The position numbers and the translations under genes were made by a program. Below the pieces are notes generated by a model. The model was not told the DNA's origin, searched no databases, and was given only the letters and a program-made list of their open reading frames with translations. From Microbispora bryophytorum (GTDB lineage: Bacteria; Actinomycetota; Actinomycetes; Streptosporangiales; Streptosporangiaceae): a stretch of 64,000 nucleotides of DNA. Below are positions 57,662 through 64,000 of the stretch, piece after piece (position 1 is the stretch's first letter; each line of letters starts with the position of its first letter). Location of the stretch: the NCBI RefSeq assembly GCF_006874465.1, contig NZ_VIRL01000014.1, positions 124,001-188,000 of the forward strand, read 5' to 3'.

Positions 57662-58653
57662 GATCGCGAATACACCCCTCGCTCGCCGAGGGCGTGCGCC
57701 ACCCGGTTGGCCGCCAGGATGAGCACCAGCCCGACCAGGCCCTTGAACAGTCCGGCCGCCGCGCCGTAGCCGAAGTCGCCGGTGCGCAGGCCGGACCAGT
57801 AGACGAAGGTGTCGAAGACCTCCGACACCTTGCTGCCGACCGCGCCGCGCTGCAGCATGAACTGCTCGAAGCCGACGTTGAGCGCGTCGCCGAGCCGCAG
57901 GATCAGCAGCAGCACGATGACCGGCCGCAGGCCCGGCAGCGTGATGTGCCACATCCGGCGCCACCGGCGGGCGCCGTCGACCGCGGCGGCCTCGTACAGG
58001 TTCTGGTCGATCGTGCTGAGCGCGGCGAGGAACACGATCGTGCCCCAGCCGGCGTCCTTCCAGACCGTTTGCGCGGTCACGAGCAGGATGAACGTGTCGG
58101 AGTTCGTCATCCAGTCGATGCCCGCGTGCCCGTGGTCGCGCAGGATCTGCGCGAGGAGGCCGGCGCCGCCGAACATCTGCTGGAAGATCGCGACCACCAG
58201 CACCCACGAGAAGAAGTGGGGCAGGTAGACGACGCCCTGGATGAAGGCCCGCAGCCGCCCGGAGACCACGCTGTTGAGCAGCAGCGCCAGCGCGATCGGC
58301 AGCGGGAAGTAGAAGACGAGCTGGAACGCGGTGATGCCCAGCGTGTTCACCACCGCCCGGATGAACTGCGCGTCGCCGAACAGCTGGGCGAAGTTGGTGA
58401 ACCCTATGATCGGGCTGCCCAGGATGCCGCCGCTGAACGGGTTGTAGTCCTGGAAGGCGATGACGTTCCCCAGCGCCGGGACCCACCAGAACGCGGTGAC
58501 CAGCACCAGCATCGGCATGGCCATGACCAGCAGCGGCCAGTCCCGGCGCAGCCGCGCCGCGAAGGCGTCCTTCCGCGGGCCGGCGGCCGGGCCGGCCTGG
58601 GTCGCCCCGGGCCGGACCTCCGTCACGCTCCTCGTGTCCGCGTCGGCGCTCAC
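57658..58653 (-). CDS. CUT1-type sugar ABC permease (LplB/AlgM1-like)
   Basis: This 331-aa permease has six helices, the LplB-like PHFFSWVLVVAIFQQMFGGAGLLAQILRDHG block, and the EAA loop QNLYEAAAVDGARRWRRMWHITLPGLRPV. GTG 58653 overlaps the binding-protein stop by 4 nt. The long frame extending upstream is not part of the gene. It forms a channel with the YtcP-like permease; the ATPase is likely an MsiK-type shared subunit not in the window. Confidence 0.91.
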   Translation of the reverse strand: MSADADTRSVTEVRPGATQAGPAAGPRKDAFAARLRRDWPLLVMAMPMLVLVTAFWWVPALGNVIAFQDYNPFSGGILGSPIIGFTNFAQLFGDAQFIRAVVNTLGITAFQLVFYFPLPIALALLLNSVVSGRLRAFIQGVVYLPHFFSWVLVVAIFQQMFGGAGLLAQILRDHGHAGIDWMTNSDTFILLVTAQTVWKDAGWGTIVFLAALSTIDQNLYEAAAVDGARRWRRMWHITLPGLRPVIVLLLILRLGDALNVGFEQFMLQRGAVGSKVSEVFDTFVYWSGLRTGDFGYGAAAGLFKGLVGLVLILAANRVAHALGERGVYSRS

Positions 58654-60314
58654 AGCCGCCCGTTCTCCCTGGCGACCTTCATGTAGAACTCGCGGGCCTC
58701 GTTGCCACCCTGCTCCTGCCAGTCCTTGAGGATCGTGGCCCACTCCGAGACCGGCCGCTTGCCGCGGAAGATCTCGTTCATCTTGTCCTCGGTCGGCTGG
58801 GTCAGCCCGGCCATCTTGGACGGCCTCTCCACCCGGATGCCGACGAACGGGTCGTTCTCCAGGTATCGCGAGGCCGTCTGCTCCCAGCCGTGGTAGGCCT
58901 CGACGTAGCCGGGGTACTGGTTCTCGGTGATCGCGCCGGGCCGTCCGGACAGGAACAGATACGTCGGGGCGACCTCCTTGCGGCCGAGCGCGGTCTGCTG
59001 GACCTGCCCGTCCTTCAGCGTGAAGTGCCTGCCCTCGACGCCGTTGTTGATCAGGTCGTACTCCTGGGTGCCGTACGGCGCGGAGCACCAGTCGGCGATG
59101 CCGAGCAGCTCGCGGGTGCGGGCGTCGCCGAGGCCCTTCCTGATGAAGCAGAACATGCCGGCGGGCTCGTTGCGCCACACGATGACCTTGCCGCCCGGGT
59201 GGGCCGGGTAGGGGTCCACGGCCCGCACGTCGATCTTCGGGTTGCCGGGCAGATAGTTGCCGAGGATCTCGTGGATCGCGCCGAGCCCGTCCTTGTACAT
59301 GACGAGCTGCCCGGTGCCGAAGAGCTCCTTGTGGTCGGCGAACTGGTTGGCCACGACGTCCGGATGGACGTATCCCGCCTCGAACAGCTTTGTCAGGAGC
59401 TCGATGGACTGCTGCCACTCCGGCGTCTCGTACTTGTAGATCAGGGTGCCGTCGGGCTGCTTGCGCCACTCGCGCGGGGCGCCGAACGCCCGCTGGACCT
59501 CCTGGTCCATGCCGCCGAACGCCCAGCGCTTCTTCTTCGGGTCGGTCAGCTCCCTGCCCAGGGTGAGCAGGTCGTCGGCGCTCTTGGGCACGGACAGGCC
59601 GAGCTCGTCGAGGATGTCCGTGCGGACGATCGTGGCGAACGGGTAGGGCGCGTTCTGCCACGGGATCCCCTGGAGCACGCCGCCGAACACGCCGTACGTC
59701 CACGCGGCGGTGTCGTAGTTGGCCAGCAGCGGGAACTCCTTGGCCTTGTCGCCCGCGAGGTAGGGTGACAGGTCGGCGAAGAGCTTGTTGGCCGCCTCGG
59801 TGAAGTGGGCGATGGAGTCGATGTTCCAGCCCGGGATCTGGATCATCTCGGGCACGTCGCCGCTGGCGAGGATCGTGTTCAGCTTGTCGACGTAGGTGTT
59901 GCCGTCGGAGATGTTGAACCGGACGACCCCGCCGAGCCGTTCGTTGACGGCGTCGTAGTAGGAGTTCTCGCCGAGGCCGGGAGGGACGGTGCCCCACAGC
60001 GGGGTCATCGCCCTGACCTCCGCGCCGCTGGTGATCGGCTTGGTGGTGACGGCCTGGACCATCGTGCCCGGCCTGGTCAGGAAGCCGGGTTCGACGAACT
60101 CCGAGCCGGGCAGGTCGGGCGTCAGGCCGGTCACCTGGAACGGCACGCGGGTGGGCACGAGGCCCTTGAGCTTGTCGGCGGCGACGGCGGTGCCCTTGGA
60201 CGCCTCTTTCTTGGCCGCGCAGCCGGTGAGGCCGGCGGCGGCGAACGCGCCCGCGCCGACCATCCCGAGAAATCCGCGGCGGCTGGTCAGGGGGCCGCCG
60301 GGAGGTTGGCTCAT
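58650..60314 (-). CDS. LipO/AlgQ-type extracellular sugar-binding lipoprotein
   Basis: This 554-aa protein has a Tat-type lipoprotein signal (SRRGFLGMVGAGAFAAAGLTGC, twin Arg12-Arg13, Cys32). The mature body has the family 1 long-form pattern: YYDAVNERLGGVVRFNISDGNTYVDKLNTILASGDVPEM, and KRWAFGGMDQEVQRAFGAPREWRKQPDGTLIYKYETPEWQQSIELLTKLFEAGYVHPDVV. Long LipO/AlgQ proteins bind oligosaccharides, including unsaturated uronides made by lyases. It heads the importer/GH42 operon, and a ROK-type inverted repeat lies 30 nt upstream of its start. Confidence 0.9.
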   Translation of the reverse strand: MSQPPGGPLTSRRGFLGMVGAGAFAAAGLTGCAAKKEASKGTAVAADKLKGLVPTRVPFQVTGLTPDLPGSEFVEPGFLTRPGTMVQAVTTKPITSGAEVRAMTPLWGTVPPGLGENSYYDAVNERLGGVVRFNISDGNTYVDKLNTILASGDVPEMIQIPGWNIDSIAHFTEAANKLFADLSPYLAGDKAKEFPLLANYDTAAWTYGVFGGVLQGIPWQNAPYPFATIVRTDILDELGLSVPKSADDLLTLGRELTDPKKKRWAFGGMDQEVQRAFGAPREWRKQPDGTLIYKYETPEWQQSIELLTKLFEAGYVHPDVVANQFADHKELFGTGQLVMYKDGLGAIHEILGNYLPGNPKIDVRAVDPYPAHPGGKVIVWRNEPAGMFCFIRKGLGDARTRELLGIADWCSAPYGTQEYDLINNGVEGRHFTLKDGQVQQTALGRKEVAPTYLFLSGRPGAITENQYPGYVEAYHGWEQTASRYLENDPFVGIRVERPSKMAGLTQPTEDKMNEIFRGKRPVSEWATILKDWQEQGGNEAREFYMKVARENGRL

Positions 60315-60343
60315 GGGTGCGGTCCTTCCGGGAATCGAGTCAC

Positions 60344-60372
60344 TTAGTTCGTCAATTGGCCAAACAAACTAA
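60344..60372. promoter_or_regulatory. ROK/XylR-like operator (TTAGTTCGT ... ACAAACTAA)
   Basis: The 9-bp arms TTAGTTCGT (60344-60352) and ACAAACTAA (60364-60372) are inverted with one mismatch and an 11-nt spacer that itself contains TTGGCCAA. This resembles the ROK-family XylR operator (TTAGTTTGT ... ACAAACTAA). It lies 30 nt before the lipoprotein gene start. The spacer is longer than in the classic Bacillus site. Confidence 0.6.
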
Positions 60373-60473
60373 CCCCGTGAGCGGGGCGGCGACAAGATTC
60401 CCTGAAACGTTCACAGCCATCGCGGCCGGTGGGCATCCCGCCCTGCGGGCGCCCCGGCCGGCCGCGTGAGACG

Positions 60474-61265
60474 TCAGGCGCAGCCGACGCGCCGGGTGCT
60501 CAGAGCGATGTCGTCCACCCAGACGTCGTACGCCGCGGGGGAGGGGTTCGGCTGGTAGAGCTGCCAGCCGATCTTGACGGTGTCGAAGCGGGGGAAGACG
60601 AAGTCGACGTCGTTGCCGCCGTGGGCGCGGGTGGACACGGTGAGGTCGGGCTTGGGCACCCCGTCGAACCAGAGCGAGATCGCGTTGTCGGCGGGGTCCA
60701 TCCGCCACTCGACGCACTGCCACCCCCCGGCGTTGGAGGGGGCCGACTCGCGCCAGTTGGTCCAGTCGCCGGTCGGGCCGCCGTCCGCGCCGACACCCCA
60801 CAGGTCCTCGCGCAGCGTGGGGACGTACTGGCCGCCGAGCGGCCGGACGATCTCCGGGCCCGCGCCGGTGGCCTCGACCAGCGTGTAGTGGGCCCAGTCG
60901 GGCGCGGTCGGGAACGCCTTCACGCGCAGCCGCAGGCGGCCGTAGAAGCCGTTGCCGGGCGGGGCGAAGTCGTCCACCTTGAGGAATGCCCGCCCGTTGC
61001 CCTCGGTGTGGACGTGCAGCACCTTCTGCCCGCGTTCGGCGTGCTCCACGGTGAGCGTGCCGTGCTTGGTGTCGACGCCCCAGCCGAGGCTCGCCGCGCC
61101 GCCGACCGGCAGCGACTGGAAGTCCTCGCAGAACAGCGTGCCGCCCTTCGCGCAGGTCCCCGGCCCGTGTGGCGGGGGCGGGGGCGCCGCGGAGGCGGCC
61201 GGCGCGGCCGTCAGCGGCAGCAGCAGAGCCAGACAGGACAACACCACGCGTGACAGTCGTCGCAC
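60474..61265 (-). CDS. Secreted jelly-roll protein, Cip1-like
   Basis: This 263-aa preprotein starts at GTG 61265 with AAGGAG six nt upstream. It has a Sec signal peptide (residues 1-29, SRVVLSCLALLLPLTAAPAASAA). The mature domain, GTCAKGGTLFCEDFQSLPVGGAASLGWGVDT, GTLTVEHAERGQKVLHVHTEGNGRAFLKVDDFAPPGNGFYGRLRLRV and AYDVWVDDIALSTRRVGC, has a concanavalin-like beta-sandwich pattern. It resembles fungal and actinobacterial Cip1 proteins, which are co-induced with cellulases. The CebR/CelR box 49 nt upstream supports a cellulose-linked role. Enzymatic activity is uncertain. Confidence 0.6.
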   Translation of the reverse strand: MRRLSRVVLSCLALLLPLTAAPAASAAPPPPPHGPGTCAKGGTLFCEDFQSLPVGGAASLGWGVDTKHGTLTVEHAERGQKVLHVHTEGNGRAFLKVDDFAPPGNGFYGRLRLRVKAFPTAPDWAHYTLVEATGAGPEIVRPLGGQYVPTLREDLWGVGADGGPTGDWTNWRESAPSNAGGWQCVEWRMDPADNAISLWFDGVPKPDLTVSTRAHGGNDVDFVFPRFDTVKIGWQLYQPNPSPAAYDVWVDDIALSTRRVGCA

Positions 61266-61313
61266 GACGCGCTCCTTTTCCCGGTGACAACGGCAGAAGT
61301 AAGGTACGTCAGT

Positions 61314-61327
61314 TGGGAGCGCTCCCA
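61314..61327. promoter_or_regulatory. CebR/CelR operator, perfect TGGGAGCGCTCCCA palindrome
   Basis: This 14-bp palindrome is identical to the published Streptomyces CebR and Thermobifida CelR box. It lies between the divergent Cip1-like gene (start 61265) and PL8 gene (start 61348), so it can control both. No CebR gene is in the window. Confidence 0.85.
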
Positions 61328-61347
61328 TAGAGGCGCGTGGAAGATCG

Positions 61348-63582
61348 ATGAAAGGGAGGGATCGCGCGGATAATCTACGCGTGAAAGGACCTTCCCGGCG
61401 ATTATTTCTCCAGCTCGGCGGGCTCGCCGCGCTGGCCGTGGCCTGTGCTGCCCCCCGTGAGAAGGCCACCCCTGAGAACGCCGGAACCTTCATCCTGCTG
61501 CGCCGCCGATGGCGGGAGGTCACGCTCGGCTGGCCGGGGACGTTCGACCCGGAGCGGGAGCCGTACCGGACCCGGCTGGCGCGGCTGGGCGCGCAGGCCG
61601 CCCGGCACCGCGACGCGATGACGCCCACGCGCCGGTCGCTCTGGCCGGACCTGCCCTTCCCCTCTCTCGACGCCACGCCGGCGCGGCTGCGGGCGATGGC
61701 CCGGGCGTACGCGCTGCCGGGCACCGGGCTGACCGCCGAGCCGGGCCTCGGCACGGCGGTCGCCGCGGGCGTCGAGCACTACGTGCGGCACGTGTACGCC
61801 GAGCAGACCGGCAACTGGTGGGACTGGCGGATCGGGACGCCCAGGGCGCTGCTCGACGCGGCCGTGCTGGCCGCCCCGCACCTGACGGACACCCAGGTCT
61901 CGGCGCTGTGCGAGGCGGTGGACACCTTCGTGCCGGACAGCCGCCTGGACGACTACGAGGGCAACAGCACCGGGGCGAACCGGGTCGATCTGTGCACGGT
62001 GACGCTGCTGCGGGCGATCGCGGGCGGCGACCCCGGCCGTGCCGCGCTCGCCGCGTCGGCGCTCTCCCCGGTGTTCCCCTACGTCACCGAGGGCGACGGC
62101 TTCTACCGCGACGGCTCGTTCATCCAACACGGCTCCGTCGCCTACCAGGGCGGGTACGGCGCGGTGCTGCTGACCGGCCTCGCCACGCTGTTCGCCGTGC
62201 TGCGGGGCACGCCGTGGGAGATCACCGACCCGGCGGCGGGCACCGTCCTCGACGCGGTGGACAGGGCGTTCGCGCCCTTCGTCCACGACGGCGCCTGCAT
62301 GGACCTCGTACGCGGACGGGGCATCGACAGGCGGTCGTACGGCGACCACAGGAGGGGCAGGGAGATCGCCGCGGCGGTCCTGCTGCTGGCCGAGACCGCC
62401 CCCGACGCGGAGCGGGCCCGCTGGCGGGCCATGGTCAAGGGCTGGGCCGTACGCGACACCGCCGAGCCCACCGGGCACCGCCTGTTCCCCATGAGCGCCC
62501 GCGCCGTGCACCGCAGGCCCGGCTGGTGCGCGGCGGTCAGCATGGCCTCCTCCCGTGTCGCGCACTACGAGCACGGCAACGGCGAGAACCTGCGCGGCTG
62601 GCACACCGGCTCGGGGATGCTCTATTGGTGGACCACCGGCCAGGGGGATCAGTACTCCGACTCCTTCTGGCCCACCGTGGACCCCTACCGGCTGCCGGGC
62701 ACGACGGTCTCCACCCGGCGGCTGCCGGACGGCGCGGGCGGCGGGTGGGGCGACACCCGCCCGCCGGCCGAATGGGTGGGCGGCACGACCGACGGGGTGT
62801 GCGCCGCCGTGGGTCAGCACCTGTTCGGCCTGGAGAGCACGCTGGAGGCGTTCAAGTCGTGGTTCTTCCTCGACGACGCCGTGGTCTGCCTCGGCGCCGG
62901 CATCGCCTGCCGCGACGGCCTGCCGGTCGAGACCGTCGTGGACAACCGCAGGGCCGGCGCCCGGCTCACCGTGGGCACCGGATGGGCTCATCTGGACGGC
63001 CACGGCGGTTACGTCGTGCCCGCCGGGCAGTCGCTGCGCACGCTGCGCGAGGACCGTACGGCCGCGGGGGTCACCCGGCCCTACGCGACACTGTGGCTGG
63101 ACCACGGCGTGGACCCTGGCATGGACAGTGGCGCGGCCGGTTACGTCTACCACCTCATGCCGGGGGCGGGCCCGGCGGAGACCGCCGCCCGCGCCGCCGA
63201 TCCCGGCTGGGCCCGGGTGCTCGCCAACACCTCCGCGCAGCAGGGGATCGAGGTCCCGTCGCTGGGCGTCACCGCGGTCAACTTCTGGACGGGCGGCCGG
63301 GCCGGGGGGCGGGCGGGCGGCCTGACGGCCTCCGATCCGTGCGCGGTCCTCGTGCGCGACCTCGGCGACGGCACGGCCACGGTGACGGTGGCCGACCCCC
63401 GGCGCGCCCTCGACGAGCTGACGGTGACATGGGACCGCCCGGTGGCCGGGGTCACGCGGGGTCACCCGCTGCTGCGCCGCGTGGAGACCGGCGCCCGGCT
63501 CGCGCTCACGTTCGGCGGGCTGGCCGATCAGCAGGGCGCCTCCTGCCAGGTGATCGTGCGACTCGGCGTTTCGACAGCCTGA
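61348..63582 (+). CDS. PL8 family polysaccharide lyase, lipoprotein
   Basis: This 744-aa protein begins with a Tat-like lipoprotein signal (PSRRLFLQLGGLAALAVAC, Cys33). It is a PL8 lyase: alpha/alpha-toroid segment NWWDWRIGTPRALLDAAVL, catalytic Asn in NSTGANRVD (about residue 211), His261 in GSFIQHGSVAYQGGYG with Tyr266/Tyr270, then HYEHGNGENLRGWHTGSGMLYWW, followed by beta-sandwich domains. PL8 enzymes cleave uronic-acid-containing polysaccharides such as hyaluronan, chondroitin or xanthan by beta-elimination. ATG 61348 follows GGAAG. GTG 61381 is an alternative start with GATAAT exactly at -12 to -7, suggesting a possible leaderless transcript and a tighter signal peptide. Substrate is not deducible. 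Confidence 0.88.
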   Translation: MKGRDRADNLRVKGPSRRLFLQLGGLAALAVACAAPREKATPENAGTFILLRRRWREVTLGWPGTFDPEREPYRTRLARLGAQAARHRDAMTPTRRSLWPDLPFPSLDATPARLRAMARAYALPGTGLTAEPGLGTAVAAGVEHYVRHVYAEQTGNWWDWRIGTPRALLDAAVLAAPHLTDTQVSALCEAVDTFVPDSRLDDYEGNSTGANRVDLCTVTLLRAIAGGDPGRAALAASALSPVFPYVTEGDGFYRDGSFIQHGSVAYQGGYGAVLLTGLATLFAVLRGTPWEITDPAAGTVLDAVDRAFAPFVHDGACMDLVRGRGIDRRSYGDHRRGREIAAAVLLLAETAPDAERARWRAMVKGWAVRDTAEPTGHRLFPMSARAVHRRPGWCAAVSMASSRVAHYEHGNGENLRGWHTGSGMLYWWTTGQGDQYSDSFWPTVDPYRLPGTTVSTRRLPDGAGGGWGDTRPPAEWVGGTTDGVCAAVGQHLFGLESTLEAFKSWFFLDDAVVCLGAGIACRDGLPVETVVDNRRAGARLTVGTGWAHLDGHGGYVVPAGQSLRTLREDRTAAGVTRPYATLWLDHGVDPGMDSGAAGYVYHLMPGAGPAETAARAADPGWARVLANTSAQQGIEVPSLGVTAVNFWTGGRAGGRAGGLTASDPCAVLVRDLGDGTATVTVADPRRALDELTVTWDRPVAGVTRGHPLLRRVETGARLALTFGGLADQQGASCQVIVRLGVSTA

Positions 63583-63597
63583 GCGGAGCGGGGCATC

Positions 63598-64000
63598 ATG
63601 AACGCCGTGTCCACCCTGCCCGATGACCTGGACGACGCGCTGGAAGCGTCGCTCGGACGCTTCCCGGCGGCCGAGCTGACGCGAAGCGTGCAGACGCTCA
63701 TCCGGCAGTACCGGGAGGGCTTCGACCGGAGCGTGCCCGCGCTGAGCTCGGAGGTCGCGGTCGCCGCGTACGCCGGATACCGCATGCCGGCGACCTACAG
63801 CGCCGTGCGCGCGGCGCTGCGCCAGGTCGCCCTGTTCGCCCCCGGTTTCGCGCCGCGTACGCAGGTCGACGTGGGCGGCGGCACGGGCAGCGCGCTGTGG
63901 GCCGCGAGCGCGGTCTGGCCGACGCTGCGCACGGTCACCGTCCTGGAGCAGTCCCCCTCCGCCATCGCCTTCGGGCAGCGGCTGGCCGGTCACGCCCCCG
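63598..64000 (+). CDS. Rsm22-like class I SAM methyltransferase (partial, C-terminus outside window)
   Basis: The first 134 codons from ATG 63598 are visible. LPDDLDDALEASLGRFPAAELTRSVQTLIRQYR and AAYAGYRMPATYSAVRAALRQVALFAPGFAP match Rsm22-type proteins related to mitochondrial small-subunit assembly factors. SAM-binding motif I is VDVGGGTGSALWAASAVWP. The catalytic and cysteine-rich C-terminal part lies beyond the window. The start follows GAGCGGAGCGGGG. It is 15 nt downstream of the lyase gene and may be cotranscribed, but it is probably unrelated housekeeping. Confidence 0.75.
   Translation, partial: MNAVSTLPDDLDDALEASLGRFPAAELTRSVQTLIRQYREGFDRSVPALSSEVAVAAYAGYRMPATYSAVRAALRQVALFAPGFAPRTQVDVGGGTGSALWAASAVWPTLRTVTVLEQSPSAIAFGQRLAGHAP

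Noticed and set aside
58654-59997. In-frame upstream extension of the LplB-like permease
   Set aside because: Lies inside the lipoprotein gene in another frame; GTGA coupling at 58653 explains the start.
61402-63993. 863-codon minus-strand open frame
   Set aside because: Antisense to the PL8 lyase; no motif.
1-64000. tRNA, rRNA, integrase or insertion sequence
   Set aside because: Looked for and not recognised. HNH/DUF222 is the only mobile-like element, and it lacks terminal repeats that I can see.

Overview
The window is about 72% G+C, uses GTG and TTG starts freely, and has Shine-Dalgarno-led operons with 1-11 nt overlaps. It carries many SARP/AfsR, TetR, LacI, NarL and STAS/HATPase regulators together with a DosR-type regulator, an SCO5389-type protein and an exact CebR/CelR box. 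This points to a filamentous actinomycete chromosome. My guess is Streptosporangiales (Nonomuraea/Microbispora-like), but the order-level assignment is inference. I saw no rRNA, tRNA, CRISPR array, phage module or insertion sequence.

Layout. 1-11.5 kb is a mosaic of single genes: an amidohydrolase cut by the window edge, SURF1, HxlR and TetR regulators, a methyltransferase, a 998-aa SARP/NB-ARC/TPR regulator divergent from a small secreted protein, a GNAT acetyltransferase, and a FAD monooxygenase divergent from its likely TetR repressor. 11.5-14.8 kb holds a degenerate 15-bp repeat tract and a DUF222/HNH endonuclease gene split by an in-frame amber codon. 15-19 kb has an SDR, an SCO5389-like protein, a CooC/MinD-like ATPase and a Ser/Thr kinase-like protein. 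19.1-23.2 kb is a sulfate/thiosulfate ABC importer operon ending in a cysteine-free Rrf2 regulator. 23.4-26 kb has an acidic membrane protein convergent with an LCP cell-wall transferase.

26-36.3 kb is a beta-mannan utilisation locus: a LacI regulator divergent from an oligosaccharide-binding lipoprotein, two permeases, two ATPases, a GH2 beta-mannosidase and ManA, with two copies of a palindromic operator between them. Oligomannosides would be imported intact, cleaved by the mannosidase, phosphorylated elsewhere and isomerised by ManA. 36.4-42.4 kb holds a deacetylase lipoprotein, a CPBP protease, an MDMPI-type protein, a secreted KP-repeat protein and an ABC exporter divergent from a two-component system. 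44.5-49.2 kb has a disulfide oxidoreductase, a split-barrel flavin/F420 protein with a P-loop-less uridine-kinase-like protein, a DosR-type response regulator and a NERD nuclease-pseudokinase fusion. GGGAC-N4-GTCCC-like boxes lie at matching distances ahead of the split-barrel gene and the DosR gene. 49.4-54.4 kb contains an epimerase, small proteins, a STAS/HATPase partner-switch pair, a carboxylate-amine ligase and a lone STAS protein.

54.8-63.6 kb looks like a second glycan locus. An LplB/YtcP-type importer and a GH42 beta-galactosidase form one operon behind a XylR/ROK-like inverted repeat. A Cip1-like secreted protein and a PL8 polysaccharide lyase diverge from a perfect TGGGAGCGCTCCCA (CebR/CelR) box. 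The window ends inside an Rsm22-like methyltransferase. The combination of PL8 lyase, lyase-product-type importer, GH42 and cellulose-type control is the most promising candidate for an undescribed pathway.
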